This document shows, one piece after another, positions 7,888 through 18,526 of a DNA stretch of 64,000 bases; positions within the stretch are counted from its first letter, which is position 1; each line of letters begins with the position of its first letter. The position numbers and the translations under genes were made by a program. Source of the DNA: Pseudobutyrivibrio sp. 49 (lineage in GTDB: Bacteria > Bacillota > Clostridia > Lachnospirales > Lachnospiraceae); the NCBI RefSeq assembly GCF_900100545.1, contig NZ_FNDP01000005.1, forward strand, positions 115,634 to 179,633, in the 5' to 3' direction. Under the pieces are notes generated by a model. That model was not told where the DNA came from. It worked only from the letters and a program-made list of their open reading frames with translations, and searched no databases.

Positions 7888-10111
7888 AGGCTTCCTCTAT
7901 TCTATCCTTGAGACCTGAATAGCGCTTGGCCTGAGAAACATTATCTATCATAGAATAGAAAACCTCTGCGTCACCTACCATGGTGACGCATTTTTTTGCT
8001 CTGGTGATTGCTGTGTAAAGGATATTTCGATTCATAAGCATCCTTGGACCATCCATAATAGGCATAACCACGGCGGGGTACTCTGAGCCCTGTGACTTAT
8101 GAATGGTAATAGCATAGGCAAGCTCAAGTTCATCTAGATTGACAAATGGATAAACCACCTTTCTGCCCTCTTCAAACTCTACTGTCACTGTCTTTGCCCA
8201 GTCATTGATATCTTTAATTATTCCCACATCACCATTGAAAACTCCTACGCCTTTTTCCAAAGTGATGTTGTAATTTCCAGTCACTTCCCATTCAAGCTGA
8301 TAGTTATTCTTAATCTGCATAACCTTATCGCCCTCACGGAAAAGCCGGGTATCACCCTTCCACTCCTTCTTGTCAGGAGATTCCGGATTAAGGAAGCGCT
8401 GCAAAATAGTGTTCAGTCGCTCCACTCCAATAAGACCCTTTCTGGTAGGAGTAAGCACCTGAATTTCACTGATTCCAGCATCAACATATTTAGGCATCTT
8501 ATCCCTTACAAGAGTAAGCATTACATTGATAATTGTATCCGCCTCATCCCTTTTTAAGAAAAAGAAATCCTTGGATTTATTATCCAAAACTACATGCTCG
8601 CCCTGATGAATCTTGTGGGCATTCATGACGATATCACTTTCCTGTGCCTGACGGAAAATCTTCTCAAGTGTAACCGAGCAGAATTGTCCTGAAGCCAAAA
8701 TATCCTTTAGAACATTGCCCGGTCCGACACTAGGAAGCTGATGCTCATCGCCAACAAGAATAAGACGTGTTCCTGGTGATATTGCCTTAAGAAGGGAAAA
8801 CATAAGAGATACATCTACCATAGACATCTCATCGATAATGATAACATCGCACTCCAAAGGATTGTCCTCATTGCGCTCAAATTTTGCGAAGCTTGTTACG
8901 TCATCGTCATCATCACCCACACGCCCAGAAACCTCCAGCATTCTGTGGATAGTACGAGCCTCGTAGCCTGTAGCTTCGCTCATTCGCTTCGCTGCACGTC
9001 CAGTTGGGGCCCCAAGGAAGATGTTGTACCCCTCTTCCTCGAATATATGAATCATGGTGGTGATGGTAGTGGTCTTTCCTGTACCAGGACCACCAGTAAG
9101 AACGAAAAATCCTCTTTCAACTGCTGCAAGTACTGCTTCCTTCTGCAAATCATCCAGCTGGAATTCTCCTTCTTTTTCAATTCGACGGATGACCTTCTCT
9201 AAATCTTCCCTGTCCACCTTGTAGGTCACATTAAGATCCTTCAGCATTCCGGCAATGGATTCCTCCATACGATAGAATGCTCTGGAATATATTTGACGGT
9301 TACCCTCTGGATCTCGCTTTATAATCAGCTTTTTATCCATAGCCAGATTCATAATCTGCGCAGCTACGGACTCAGCATCTACCTTAAGCAAATCCACCGA
9401 CATATCTACAAGAGTATCCTCTGGCAAATATGTGTGACCAAAGCTGGCCCCCTGGGTAAGGACATACATGATACCGCCCTTAATTCTAAACTCAGAGTCA
9501 ACCTTGATTCCTACCTGGCTTGCTATCTCATCGGCAGTTTTGAAACCGATACCTGAAACCTCGTCTGCAAGCTTATATGGATTGCTCTGGATTATGTTGT
9601 AAATATCATTTCCAAAGCGGTTGTAAATCTTGATAGCCTTGTTACCATGTAATCCATATCTATCAAGGAAAATCATGGCATTTCTGATATCCTTGGCGCC
9701 TACAATCTGGTCTGAAATCTCCATAGCTTTGTTGATGGAAATTCCCTTTACCTCAGCTAAACGCTCCGGCTCTTCTTCAATAATTCGGAAGGTATCTCCA
9801 CCAAACATCTTGATAATTCTGGCTGCAAGCTTCGGACCGATTCCCCTGATTGCACCAGAGCCAAGATATCTTTCCATAGAAGCAGCATCTGTAGGAGCCA
9901 CCGCCTCATAACTTACAGCCTTGAACTGCTTTCCATAGGTAGGATGATCTACGTAATCTCCTCTCAGGAGAAGATTCTCTCCCTCACCTACTGTAGGAAA
10001 TACTCCTGTACAAGTGATAAGGAACTCATCCACCACAAAATCCAGCACTGTGTAGCCATTGTCGGCATTTCTATATATTATGTTTTCTACGTAACCTGTT
10101 ATTTCTTCCAT
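7871..10111 (-). CDS. recD2: RecD2-type ATP-dependent DNA helicase
   Basis: A 5'-3' superfamily 1B helicase of bacteria that lack RecBC, involved in replication and repair. The N-terminal region (about 1-330) contains an OB-like start (GYVENIIYRNADNGYTVL) and helix-hairpin-helix segments such as AIRGIGPKLAARI. The helicase core has Walker A GGPGTGKTTT, DEMSMVD, LVGDEHQLPSVGPG and the C-terminal YAITIHKSQGSEYPAV block. I choose ATG at 10109-10111 (MEEITGYVEN, 746 aa). The longer reading begins with TTG inside a 97-nt palindrome and adds a hydrophobic stretch not typical of the family. No strong ribosome site precedes either start. Confidence 0.93.
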   Translation of the reverse strand: MEEITGYVENIIYRNADNGYTVLDFVVDEFLITCTGVFPTVGEGENLLLRGDYVDHPTYGKQFKAVSYEAVAPTDAASMERYLGSGAIRGIGPKLAARIIKMFGGDTFRIIEEEPERLAEVKGISINKAMEISDQIVGAKDIRNAMIFLDRYGLHGNKAIKIYNRFGNDIYNIIQSNPYKLADEVSGIGFKTADEIASQVGIKVDSEFRIKGGIMYVLTQGASFGHTYLPEDTLVDMSVDLLKVDAESVAAQIMNLAMDKKLIIKRDPEGNRQIYSRAFYRMEESIAGMLKDLNVTYKVDREDLEKVIRRIEKEGEFQLDDLQKEAVLAAVERGFFVLTGGPGTGKTTTITTMIHIFEEEGYNIFLGAPTGRAAKRMSEATGYEARTIHRMLEVSGRVGDDDDDVTSFAKFERNEDNPLECDVIIIDEMSMVDVSLMFSLLKAISPGTRLILVGDEHQLPSVGPGNVLKDILASGQFCSVTLEKIFRQAQESDIVMNAHKIHQGEHVVLDNKSKDFFFLKRDEADTIINVMLTLVRDKMPKYVDAGISEIQVLTPTRKGLIGVERLNTILQRFLNPESPDKKEWKGDTRLFREGDKVMQIKNNYQLEWEVTGNYNITLEKGVGVFNGDVGIIKDINDWAKTVTVEFEEGRKVVYPFVNLDELELAYAITIHKSQGSEYPAVVMPIMDGPRMLMNRNILYTAITRAKKCVTMVGDAEVFYSMIDNVSQAKRYSGLKDRIEEAFRELI

Positions 10112-10134
10112 GCGATAAATGATAGCATAAAAAT

Positions 10135-10231
10135 ACCACCATGTAACTATCAAGCTCTAAGTGTTACTAAAGCGAAGCTTTCTTCAGCTGAGTGTAGTAA
10201 CATCTTAGGCTTGAGAGTGTAACATGGTGGT
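10135..10231. repeat. 97-nt imperfect palindrome between flgJ-like gene and recD2
   Basis: The left arm begins ACCACCATGTAACTATCAAG and the complement of the right arm begins ACCACCATGTTACACTCTCA. The match continues with small gaps through GTTACTA towards an AAGCTTTC centre. It may serve as a terminator for the flagellar genes, though a T-run is weak, or be a small inverted-repeat element. Confidence 0.6.
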
Positions 10232-10239
10232 TTCTTATA

Positions 10240-10695
10240 CTATGCCTGTACACCAGTTACTGTACTTCCGTTCTGCTGAGCAATATCGTCTGACACTCTC
10301 TCAGCATCAAGTCCTGCATTTTCTGAAGCCTGGCTTGAAGTTCCTGTGATTCCGTAGTTTCTCATAATCTGCTCTACAAAATCGTCTGTTACAGAACCAC
10401 CTATCTGGTCTACCAGCTGTGAAGCAATGTGTGTAATGGCCTGATCAAGATAAAGATCCTTGTACTGAGACATTGTAGTATCTTCATCCTCATCCTCGTT
10501 TACGAAGGTCTCCTTCATCTGCTTGATAACCTGTTCCATCATGTAAGTCTCGAAATCCTTAACTGCGTTGGTGATTTCTTCCTTACTGGAATCCTTCGAA
10601 ATACCATTGACAGATTTGGCAGTTGCCTCGGCATTTGCCTTTGTTTGATTCGCGTATTGTGTTTGTAAATACGTGCTCATTCCTGTTACATCCAT
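10240..10695 (-). CDS. FlgJ N-terminal-like rod-binding protein
   Basis: Likely helps flagellar rod assembly. The 151-residue protein has the short Rod-binding domain: KDFETYMMEQVIKQMKETF followed by YKDLYLDQAITHIASQLVDQIG. There is no C-terminal muramidase domain, unlike the enteric FlgJ, but this short form is usual in Firmicutes. It is the last gene of the flgF-flgG-flgJ unit, 49 nt after flgG. ATG at 10695 follows AAAGGGGAC. The C-terminal 40 residues are low-complexity and not informative. Confidence 0.8.
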   Translation of the reverse strand: MDVTGMSTYLQTQYANQTKANAEATAKSVNGISKDSSKEEITNAVKDFETYMMEQVIKQMKETFVNEDEDEDTTMSQYKDLYLDQAITHIASQLVDQIGGSVTDDFVEQIMRNYGITGTSSQASENAGLDAERVSDDIAQQNGSTVTGVQA

Positions 10696-10744
10696 TTTTT
10701 TGTCCCCTTTCGTGACAACAACTACTATCCCTTTTTAATTACTT

Positions 10745-11563
10745 TTATCTCTTAAGGTTATTAGCCTGCTCCAGCATTGTATCTGAAGTGGTGATAGCCT
10801 TTGAGTTCATTTCGTATGCACGCTGTGCAATGATAAGATTTACCATTTCATCAGCTACATTTACATTGGAGCCTTCCAAATAGCACTGTGCAATTTGGCT
10901 ACGGGTAACTCCCGCAGTGTTCCATTCGCTGATAGGTTCTCCAGATGCATCACTTTCATCATAGAGATTCTCGCCTATTTTATTTAGTCCTACTCTGTTG
11001 GTAAATTGGTATAGCGCTATAGACTGTCCGGTTTGAATAATATTTCCTGCTGCATCCTTATATGATGTAGAACCATCATCAATATTTACTGCAAATCCAA
11101 GCTCACCTGCTGTTGCAGGAAGTGTAATCACCCGACCTGCCTGATCCAGTACTTGATATCCTTCAGCTGTGGTAAGTACCTTATTTCCATCAGGACCAAT
11201 TGCCCAAGTAAAATTACCATTTCTGGTATAGTGTCTTTCCTCACCATCCTGTACTGCAAAGAAGCCTTCGCCGATGATACACATTGCAGTTTTACTATCA
11301 TTGGCCATCTGAGCACCTTGCGTAAAGTTAGCATTCAAAGATGCTACTCTTGTACCCAAACCAACCTGTGCACTTGTAGGCTTTGATTCACCCTGTGCAT
11401 TTGTACTTGTAGCTTCAAGTGTCTGATAAAGCAAAGTCTTGAACTGTGCAGACTGAGCCTTATAGGCTGTGGTATTAACGTTAGCTAAGTTGTTAGCTAT
11501 TGTATCTACTTGAATCTGCTGACCCTTCATTCCAGAAGCGCCTGACCACAATGATCTTACCAT
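10745..11563 (-). CDS. flgG: Flagellar basal-body rod protein, FlgG/FlhP type
   Basis: Distal rod subunit of the flagellum, outside the membrane. The N terminus MVRSLWSGASGMKGQQ followed by DTIANNLANVNTTAYK is the flagellar rod/hook signature, and the C terminus NVADEMVNLIIAQRAYEMNSKAI is the matching helix. At 272 residues it has normal FlgG length. An AGGAGG site precedes ATG at 11563, and the gene lies 11 nt after flgF. In Bacillus subtilis the same mbl-neighbour genes are called flhO and flhP. Confidence 0.93.
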   Translation of the reverse strand: MVRSLWSGASGMKGQQIQVDTIANNLANVNTTAYKAQSAQFKTLLYQTLEATSTNAQGESKPTSAQVGLGTRVASLNANFTQGAQMANDSKTAMCIIGEGFFAVQDGEERHYTRNGNFTWAIGPDGNKVLTTAEGYQVLDQAGRVITLPATAGELGFAVNIDDGSTSYKDAAGNIIQTGQSIALYQFTNRVGLNKIGENLYDESDASGEPISEWNTAGVTRSQIAQCYLEGSNVNVADEMVNLIIAQRAYEMNSKAITTSDTMLEQANNLKR

Positions 11564-11574
11564 CTAGCTACCTC

Positions 11575-12378
11575 CTATACATTGCCAACCTGATTACATG
11601 TCTTCTCTAACGTTGAATCCTCTGTCTGAATCATCTTCTGACCAGCCTCATAGGCTCTTGCGATTGTAATCATGCTTACCATTTCATCAATTACGTTTAC
11701 ATTTGAGGCTTCAAGCATTCCCTGTTGCACTGTTGCCTCTGCTTCAATTACGGTACCTCCATCGATTAAATCGTAAAGATTCTCGCCGTATTTATTGATG
11801 TAATCGTAGTCTTCAATATCTACAATACCTATAGTGGTAACATCCTCTCCGTTCTGTCTGATGGTTCCATCTGGAGATATCTCGTATTTAAGATTCGGAT
11901 CAATCTGCACGTAATTGTCCTCGCCACCCTGTGAATTTAATGCTCCATCCTGTGTTAGAACAAAATCACCATCCACAGTTCTCAGATAACCATCCACATC
12001 AACTACAAAAGCACCATCTCTCGTGTACTTGATGGAGGTTTCCCCTGCCTTGTTTGTGAACTCAATAGCGAAGAAGCCTTTGCCTGCCAGTGCTACGTCA
12101 GAATCCTTATCAGTAATCTGAAAAGCTCCCTGGTCCCAATTTGTATAAGTCTCACCAACCTTTGTTCCTAATGAAATATAACCGATTCCCTCAGGAGCAT
12201 TGTGTAAATGAGAAGTATCCTTAATTTTGATTGCAAGTCTTTCATCAAAAGCTTGTGCAACCAAAGCTTCCTTCTTGTATCCAGTGGTAGCAGAGTTCGC
12301 AAGATTGTTGGTCATAACGTCCATTCTTCTCTGCTCGTTAACCATTCCGGTATAGCCTGTATAGAGTCCTTTTACCAT
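11575..12378 (-). CDS. flgF: Flagellar basal-body rod protein, FlgF/FlhO type
   Basis: Proximal rod subunit. The start MVKGLYTGYTGMVNEQRRMDV with MTNNLANSATTGYK, and the C-terminal VNVIDEMVSMITIARAYEAGQK, identify the family; it is a paralogue of the next gene. ATG at 12378 follows GTAGGAGG. It begins the flagellar unit downstream of mbl, and a strong terminator separates it from mbl, so it needs its own promoter. A minus-strand CCGATAA (12426-12432) resembles a sigma-28 -10 box, but no matching TAAA is seen at the right distance. Confidence 0.9.
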   Translation of the reverse strand: MVKGLYTGYTGMVNEQRRMDVMTNNLANSATTGYKKEALVAQAFDERLAIKIKDTSHLHNAPEGIGYISLGTKVGETYTNWDQGAFQITDKDSDVALAGKGFFAIEFTNKAGETSIKYTRDGAFVVDVDGYLRTVDGDFVLTQDGALNSQGGEDNYVQIDPNLKYEISPDGTIRQNGEDVTTIGIVDIEDYDYINKYGENLYDLIDGGTVIEAEATVQQGMLEASNVNVIDEMVSMITIARAYEAGQKMIQTEDSTLEKTCNQVGNV

Positions 12379-12449
12379 GTAAGCCTCCTACATTTTTGCA
12401 AGCTTTACACTATTCTACATCTAGGTTATCGGATACTTTAAAATAAAAA

Positions 12450-12486
12450 TAACCCCTTTTGTTATATTTTTTAACAAAAGGGGTTA
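12450..12486 (-). terminator. Strong intrinsic terminator after mbl
   Basis: A perfect 15-bp stem (12450-12464 with 12472-12486; arm contains AACCCCTTTTGTTA) with a 7-nt loop is followed on the minus strand by TTTTTATTTT. Confidence 0.9.
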
Positions 12487-12503
12487 TCTAAATATTCTAT
12501 GTT

Positions 12504-13487
12504 TTATGAATCTGCAAGAAGCTCTACATAACGGCCTGTACCGATAGCTACGCATGTCATAGCCTCGTCAGCTGTCATTGTGTTGATACCTGTGCGATCC
12601 TCGATAAGCTCCTCGAGACCACGAAGAAGTGCACCACCACCTGTAAGAACGATACCTCTGTCGGCAACGTCAGCTGCAAGCTCTGGTGGAGTTCTTTCGA
12701 GAACAGAGTGAATAGCCTCAACAATCTGCATTGTAGCTTCCTTAAGAGCTTCCTCTGTCTCCTCTGACGAAACTGTAATAGTCTTTGGAAGACCTGAAAC
12801 AAGGTTTCTTCCTCTAACATCCATAGTCTCTGCCTCACCAAGTGGGAAGCAACGACCAATCTTAATCTTAATATCCTCGGCTGTACGCTCACCGATAAGA
12901 AGATTGTGCTTCTTTCTCATGTAACGAACGATAGCCTCATCGAAATCATCACCAGCAACCTTGATAGATGTGCTGACAACTGAGCTACCAAGTGAGATAA
13001 CAGCGATATCTGCTGTACCACCACCAATATCTACAATCATGTTACCCATTGGAAGAGAAATATCGATACCAGCACCGATAGCTGCTGCGATAGGCTCCTC
13101 AATGATAGACACCTCACGTGCACCTGCTGCAAAAGCTGCATCCTCAACGGCACGCTTCTCTACTTCTGTAGCACCAGAAGGTACGCAAACTGCGATACGA
13201 GGCTTACGATAGCTCTTCTTGCCCATAGCCTTCTGTACGAAGTACTTAATCATCTTCTCAGTAACTGTGTAGTCAGAGATAACACCCTGACGAAGTGGAC
13301 GAACTGCCACAATATTACCAGGAGTACGTCCGATCATAAGACGTGCCTCCTCACCAATTTCCTTAATCTTGTTAGTATCTCTATCAAAAGCCACTACTGA
13401 AGGCTCTTTTAAAACAACGCCTTTGCCCTTTGCATAAACAAGAACACTCGCTGTACCTAAATCAATACCGATATCTGAACCTGCCAT
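12504..13487 (-). CDS. mbl: MreB-like cell-shape protein (Mbl type)
   Basis: Bacterial actin homologue that organises cell-wall elongation along the membrane. The 327-residue product shows the actin-fold nucleotide motifs: DIGIDLGTASVLVYAKGKG at the N terminus, CVPSGATEVEKRAVEDAA, IVDIGGGTADIAVISLG and VLTGGGALLRGLEELI. The location next to flgF/flgG matches the mbl-flhO-flhP order of Bacillus subtilis, hence the Mbl label, but sequence alone does not separate Mbl from MreB firmly. Its promoter lies at the end of uvrA and its terminator at 12450-12486, so it is probably monocistronic. Confidence 0.93.
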   Translation of the reverse strand: MAGSDIGIDLGTASVLVYAKGKGVVLKEPSVVAFDRDTNKIKEIGEEARLMIGRTPGNIVAVRPLRQGVISDYTVTEKMIKYFVQKAMGKKSYRKPRIAVCVPSGATEVEKRAVEDAAFAAGAREVSIIEEPIAAAIGAGIDISLPMGNMIVDIGGGTADIAVISLGSSVVSTSIKVAGDDFDEAIVRYMRKKHNLLIGERTAEDIKIKIGRCFPLGEAETMDVRGRNLVSGLPKTITVSSEETEEALKEATMQIVEAIHSVLERTPPELAADVADRGIVLTGGGALLRGLEELIEDRTGINTMTADEAMTCVAIGTGRYVELLADS

Positions 13488-13525
13488 TTTCTTATTCCTT
13501 TCTAATTTCTGTATATTGTATATTA

Positions 13526-13541
13526 CTGTCCATTTGGACAG
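13526..13541. promoter_or_regulatory. Perfect dyad in the mbl leader
   Basis: CTGTCCA-TT-TGGACAG, 7-bp perfect arms with 2-nt centre, about 40 nt upstream of mbl ATG and just after the predicted transcription start. It looks like a repressor-type operator; the regulator is unknown. Confidence 0.5.
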
Positions 13542-13563
13542 AATGACGCATTTTTACTTTTCT

Positions 13564-13591
13564 ATTATATACGAAATCTTTAAGGATTCAA
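13564..13591 (-). promoter_or_regulatory. Sigma-A promoter of mbl
   Basis: Minus-strand TTGAAT (13586-13591), 16-nt spacer, perfect TATAAT (13564-13569). The -35 lies inside the last codons of uvrA. Confidence 0.65.
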
Positions 13592-16408
13592 GTATTCTTT
13601 CAAATACTGTCCGGTATAGCTCTTTTTAACCTTCACAATCTCCTCAGGAGTGCCCTTGGCAATTACTGTACCGCCTCGGTCTCCTCCGTCAGGTCCCATG
13701 TCAATAATGTAATCTGCACATTTGATAACATCAAGGTTGTGCTCAATGACTACAACAGTGTTTCCTGAATCAGAAAGCTTTCTCATGATTTCCACAAGCT
13801 TGTTTACATCATCAAAATGTAAACCTGTAGTAGGCTCATCCAAGATATAGATTGTCTTTCCAGTAGCGCGACGTGAAAGCTCTGTAGCAAGCTTGATTCG
13901 CTGAGCCTCACCACCTGAAAGTGTGGTAGATGGCTGACCAAGCTTGATATATCCAAGCCCTACGTCATAAAGACTCTGAATCTTATTTAGGATGCTTGGT
14001 ACATTCTTAAAGAACTCTACAGCTTCCTCAACAGTCATATCAAGGATATCGTAGATAGTCTTTCCCTTGTAGTGAACCTCAAGAGTCTCACGGTTATAAC
14101 GCTTTCCACCGCATACCTCACAAGGAACATACACATCAGGAAGGAAGTGCATCTCTATTTTGATGATACCATCACCTGAGCAGGCCTCGCAGCGACCACC
14201 CTTTACATTGAAAGAGAATCGGCCCTTGCTGTAGCCACGCTCCTTTGCCTCAGTAGTACCAGCAAACAAGTCACGAATCAGATCAAATACACCAGTGTAA
14301 GTGGCAGGATTTGAACGAGGTGTACGTCCGATTGGTGACTGGTCGATGTCAATTACTTTATCAAGCGCTTCTGTGCCGATGATATCATCATGCTTTCCAG
14401 AAATCTTTCTTGCTCTGTTAAGGCGCTTAGCCAAATCCTTGTAAAGAATCTCGTTGATAAGTGAGCTCTTTCCAGAACCTGATACGCCTGTAACAACTGT
14501 CATTATTCCAAGTGGAATATCAACATCAATATTCTTAAGATTGTGCTCTCTGGCCCCCTTAATAGTTAGCCAACCCTTTGGCTCTCTGCGTTCTGATGGG
14601 ACCGGGATGCAAAGCTTTCCACTGAGATACTGACCTGTGATGGAATTAGGGTTAGCCATTATTTCCTCAGGCGTACCAGCGGCAACCACTTCTCCACCAT
14701 CCTTGCCTGCGCGAGGTCCGATATCCACAAGATAATCTGCAGCCTTCATGGTATCCGCATCATGTTCTACGACAATCAGCGTATTTCCAAGGTCTCTAAG
14801 CCCCTTCAGAGATGCTAATAACTTGTCATTATCCTTTTGGTGAAGACCAATGGATGGTTCATCCAAAATGTAGGCAACGCCAACAAGTCCTGAACCAATC
14901 TGGGTAGCAAGACGGATTCGCTGAGCCTCTCCACCTGAAAGAGATGCTGTAGCTCTTGCAAGGGTAAGATAATCCAAGCCTACATCCACCATGAATTTAA
15001 GTCTGTTTCTAATCTCTTTAAGTACAACAGCACCTATCTTTTTCTGCTGCTCTGTAAGCTGAAGATTCTCAATCAAATCATAAAGCTCATGGATAGGATA
15101 CTGAGTCATTTCAAAAATATTTTTGTCGTCGATAGTAACAGCCAGTGATTCCTTCTTTAGACGCTGTCCATGACAGCAAGGGCACTCGCTGTAGAACATA
15201 AACTCCTCGTACTCTCTCTTGGCAGACTCCGAGAAGGTCTCCTTGTAACGACGATTAACATTTTCAATTAATCCCTCAAACACTGTAGGATAAACGCCTC
15301 GACCACGCTGTCCCTCATAGTGAACGTCAACGGACTTATCAAATCCATGGATGAACATGTGACGAATCTTCTCTGGTAACTCCTTGTAAGGTGTATCCAA
15401 AGAGAAATCGTACTCGCTTGCCAATGCCTCCAATAACGCATGGGCAAAGCTCCCCTTCTTACTAGATGACTGCCAGCCCATTACCTGCACACAGCCACCG
15501 TTGAAAGAAAGACTTTTATCAGGAATCATAAGGTCCTCATCAAACTCCATCTTATAGCCAAGACCGAAGCACTCTGGGCAGGCACCAAATGGATTGTTGA
15601 AGGAGAAGCTTCGTGGCTCCACCTCATCGATACTGATTCCACAATCTGGACACGAGAACCCTTCAGAAAATCTGATAGGTTCTCCATCGATAACATCTAC
15701 AATCATCAGACCCTCAGCCAGCTTAAGCACTGCCTCGATAGAATCTGTAAGTCTCTTCTCGATACCTTCCTTGATAACAAGACGGTCAACAACTATCTCA
15801 ATGTTATGCTTAATATTCTTATCTAATAAGATTTCCTCAGATAAATCGTAGACATTTCCATCAACGTTTACACGAACATAACCAGACCTCTTCGCCTTCT
15901 CAAAAAGCTTTTCATGGGTACCCTTACGGCCTCTTACAACAGGTGCAAGAAGCTGTATCTTGGTGCGCTCTGGAAGTGCCATAATCACATCCACCATTTG
16001 GTCTACTGTCTGCTTGCTGATAGGCTTTCCACAATTTGGACAGTGTGGCACACCGCAGCGGGCATAGAGAAGGCGCATGTAGTCATAAATCTCAGTAACT
16101 GTTCCAACCGTAGAACGTGGATTGTGATTAGTGCTCTTCTGGTCAATAGAGATAGCAGGTGGCATTCCTTCCATGTGCTCTACATTTGGCTTTTCCATCT
16201 GGCCTAAGAACTGGCGGGCGTAGCTGGATAAGGATTCCATGTAGCGACGCTGTCCCTCGGCAAAGATTGTATCGAAGGCCAGGGATGATTTTCCTGAGCC
16301 TGAAAGACCTGTGAGAACAACAAATTCATCACGTGGAATGTCTATGCTGATGTTTTTCAGGTTGTGCTCGTTGGCCCCTTTTATTTTGATGTATTTTCGT
16401 TCTTTCAT
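13580..16408 (-). CDS. uvrA: Excinuclease ABC subunit A
   Basis: Damage-recognition ATPase of nucleotide excision repair. The 942-residue protein carries two ABC modules: Walker [15 protein letters not shown] (about 32-45) and [13 protein letters not shown] (about 640), two LSGGEAQRI signatures, and the zinc-binding cysteine sets [16 protein letters not shown]...CPECFG and CEACSGDG...CEVCGG. Length is normal. It starts one nucleotide after the uvrB stop, so uvrB and uvrA form one transcript. Its 3' end contains the -35 of the mbl promoter. Confidence 0.98.
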   Translation of the reverse strand: MKERKYIKIKGANEHNLKNISIDIPRDEFVVLTGLSGSGKSSLAFDTIFAEGQRRYMESLSSYARQFLGQMEKPNVEHMEGMPPAISIDQKSTNHNPRSTVGTVTEIYDYMRLLYARCGVPHCPNCGKPISKQTVDQMVDVIMALPERTKIQLLAPVVRGRKGTHEKLFEKAKRSGYVRVNVDGNVYDLSEEILLDKNIKHNIEIVVDRLVIKEGIEKRLTDSIEAVLKLAEGLMIVDVIDGEPIRFSEGFSCPDCGISIDEVEPRSFSFNNPFGACPECFGLGYKMEFDEDLMIPDKSLSFNGGCVQVMGWQSSSKKGSFAHALLEALASEYDFSLDTPYKELPEKIRHMFIHGFDKSVDVHYEGQRGRGVYPTVFEGLIENVNRRYKETFSESAKREYEEFMFYSECPCCHGQRLKKESLAVTIDDKNIFEMTQYPIHELYDLIENLQLTEQQKKIGAVVLKEIRNRLKFMVDVGLDYLTLARATASLSGGEAQRIRLATQIGSGLVGVAYILDEPSIGLHQKDNDKLLASLKGLRDLGNTLIVVEHDADTMKAADYLVDIGPRAGKDGGEVVAAGTPEEIMANPNSITGQYLSGKLCIPVPSERREPKGWLTIKGAREHNLKNIDVDIPLGIMTVVTGVSGSGKSSLINEILYKDLAKRLNRARKISGKHDDIIGTEALDKVIDIDQSPIGRTPRSNPATYTGVFDLIRDLFAGTTEAKERGYSKGRFSFNVKGGRCEACSGDGIIKIEMHFLPDVYVPCEVCGGKRYNRETLEVHYKGKTIYDILDMTVEEAVEFFKNVPSILNKIQSLYDVGLGYIKLGQPSTTLSGGEAQRIKLATELSRRATGKTIYILDEPTTGLHFDDVNKLVEIMRKLSDSGNTVVVIEHNLDVIKCADYIIDMGPDGGDRGGTVIAKGTPEEIVKVKKSYTGQYLKEYLNP

Positions 16409-16409
16409 T

Positions 16410-18389
16410 TTATAACTCCAATAACATATTCTTTAACTCTACCATCTTGTCACGATACTCAGCCGCTGCTTCGAAGTTGAGCTCTGCGGCAGCCTTCTGC
16501 ATCTTCTTCTGAATATCTGCAATAAGCTTTTCAAGCTCCTGCTTATCCATCTCTTCTGGGTCCTTCTTAAACTGCATTTCCTTCTTTGCAATGTCCTTGG
16601 AAATGGAGATAAGCTCTCGGACAGATTTCTGAATGGTAGTAGGAGTGATTCCATTGGCCTCGTTGTAAGCCTTCTGAATCTCGCGACGACGCTCTGTCTC
16701 TGAGATAGCTTTTTCCATGGACTCTGTCATGGTGTCGGCATACATGATAACATGGCCCTCTGAGTTTCTGGCAGCACGTCCGATAGTCTGAATAAGTGAG
16801 CGCTCACTACGAAGGAAGCCCTCCTTATCAGCATCCAAAATAGCCACCAGTGTAATCTCTGGAATATCCAGACCTTCTCGAAGAAGATTGATTCCAACAA
16901 GTACATCAAATACATCCAGGCGCAGGTCACGGATGATTTCCGCACGCTCCATGGTGTCGATGTCGGAATGCATGTATTTAACCCTGACTCCAAGCTCTGC
17001 CAGATAATCTGTAAGATCTTCTGCCATGCGCTTGGTAAGGGTGGTAATCATAACCTTATTTTTCTTTGCTGTTTCCTTCTTAATTTCGTTGAACAGGTCG
17101 TCAATCTGACCTTCTACAGGACGAACCTCCACCTCTGGATCCAGCAAGCCTGTAGGACGGATAACCTGCTCTGTACGAAGCATCTCGTGCTCCTCTTCGT
17201 AGTCACCTGGTGTGGCACTTACGAACATAATCTGATCTATCTTTGATTCAAACTCACCAAAATTAAGTGGTCTGTTATCAAGTGCCGATGGAAGTCTGAA
17301 ACCATACTCAACAAGTGTACGCTTTCGAGCCTGGTCGCCTGCAAACATACCACGCACCTGTGGCAGGGTGATGTGGCTCTCGTCCACGATGATAAGGAAA
17401 TCATCACCGAAGTAATCAATAAGACACTTTGGCGGCTCTCCTGGCTGTTGATTAGTCATGTGACGGCTGTAGTTTTCGATACCGGAACAGAAGCCTGTCT
17501 CACGAAGCATCTCTATATCAAAATTAGTACGCTCACCAATTCGCTGAGCCTCTATTAATTTATCTTCTGACTTAAAATATTTAATTCTCTCATCCAGCTC
17601 CGCCTCGATGCTTGCGCAGGCTGAGTTAATCTTATCCTGCGGAATAACATAATGACTGGCTGGGAAGATAGCCACATGCTCCAGCTCACGTTTCACCTGA
17701 CCTGTCATGATTTCTGTTTCGCATATACGGTCTATCTCGTCACCAAAGAACTCGATACGGATACCGTAATCGCTGGTGTTGGCTGGAATGACTTCCAATG
17801 TATCTCCACGGACACGGAATGTACCACGGGCAAAATCCATATCGTTTCTCATGTACTGAATATTAATCAGCTCGTGAATGACATCATCCCTGTCCTTAAA
17901 ATCTCCTGGACGAAGGGACACCATCATGTTCTGAAAATCATCTGGCTCACCAATGCCATAGATACATGAAACAGAAGATACGATAATTACATCTCTTCTT
18001 TCAGACAGTGATGCTGTAGCAGAAAGACGAAGCTTATCTATCTCATCATTGATAGAGGAATCCTTTGCGATGTAGGTATCAGTACTAGGCACATAGGCCT
18101 CCGGCTGATAGTAATCGTAGTAGGATACAAAATATTCAACTGCATTCTCTGGGAAAAATTCCTTGAATTCGGAATAAAGCTGACCCGCAAGTGTCTTGTT
18201 GTGAGCAATAATAAGTGTGGGTTTATTCAGCTGCTCTATAACATTAGCCATGGTGAAGGTCTTTCCAGAACCAGTAACACCGAGAAGTGTCTGCATCTGA
18301 TTTCCCTCTTTGAAACCACGGACTAAATCTTCTATAGCCTGAGGCTGATCGCCTGTAGGCTTAAACTGTGAATGTAATTTAAAATCCAT
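16410..18389 (-). CDS. uvrB: Excinuclease ABC subunit B
   Basis: Helicase-like subunit that loads onto damage delivered by UvrA and recruits UvrC. Motifs: Walker [14 protein letters not shown], the beta-hairpin region [61 protein letters not shown], and a C-terminal UVR motif ([18 protein letters not shown]). I place the start at ATG 18387-18389 ([15 protein letters not shown], 659 aa) because AGGTG lies five nt before it. An upstream ATG at 18422 lacks a ribosome site and adds 11 atypical residues. First gene of the uvrBA operon. Confidence 0.97.
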   Translation of the reverse strand: MDFKLHSQFKPTGDQPQAIEDLVRGFKEGNQMQTLLGVTGSGKTFTMANVIEQLNKPTLIIAHNKTLAGQLYSEFKEFFPENAVEYFVSYYDYYQPEAYVPSTDTYIAKDSSINDEIDKLRLSATASLSERRDVIIVSSVSCIYGIGEPDDFQNMMVSLRPGDFKDRDDVIHELINIQYMRNDMDFARGTFRVRGDTLEVIPANTSDYGIRIEFFGDEIDRICETEIMTGQVKRELEHVAIFPASHYVIPQDKINSACASIEAELDERIKYFKSEDKLIEAQRIGERTNFDIEMLRETGFCSGIENYSRHMTNQQPGEPPKCLIDYFGDDFLIIVDESHITLPQVRGMFAGDQARKRTLVEYGFRLPSALDNRPLNFGEFESKIDQIMFVSATPGDYEEEHEMLRTEQVIRPTGLLDPEVEVRPVEGQIDDLFNEIKKETAKKNKVMITTLTKRMAEDLTDYLAELGVRVKYMHSDIDTMERAEIIRDLRLDVFDVLVGINLLREGLDIPEITLVAILDADKEGFLRSERSLIQTIGRAARNSEGHVIMYADTMTESMEKAISETERRREIQKAYNEANGITPTTIQKSVRELISISKDIAKKEMQFKKDPEEMDKQELEKLIADIQKKMQKAAAELNFEAAAEYRDKMVELKNMLLEL

Positions 18390-18485
18390 ATTTTCACCTA
18401 AACTATAAGTCCAACGGTACATGAATCATTATATCACAGACTTTATAAAATTCAAACATTTGTTTGCTTGTGCGCAATGAAAATA

Positions 18486-18509
18486 GGTCTGCAGCAAATG
18501 CCACAGACC
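18486..18509 (-). terminator. Probable terminator after the chemoreceptor gene
   Basis: GGTCTG (18486-18491) pairs with CAGACC (18504-18509), with partial inner pairing, and TATTTTCATT follows on the minus strand. Confidence 0.55.
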
Positions 18510-18526
18510 ATGTTATTTTTCTATTA

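Noticed and set aside
10112..10153. Longer start for recD2
   Set aside because: It would begin at a TTG inside the 97-nt palindrome with no ribosome site and add a non-family hydrophobic stretch.
12426..12432. Sigma-28 promoter for flgF
   Set aside because: CCGATAA fits the -10, but no TAAA lies about 15 nt upstream; kept only as a remark.
15594..16207. Plus-strand open frames inside uvrA
   Set aside because: They are antisense shadows of conserved UvrA sequence.
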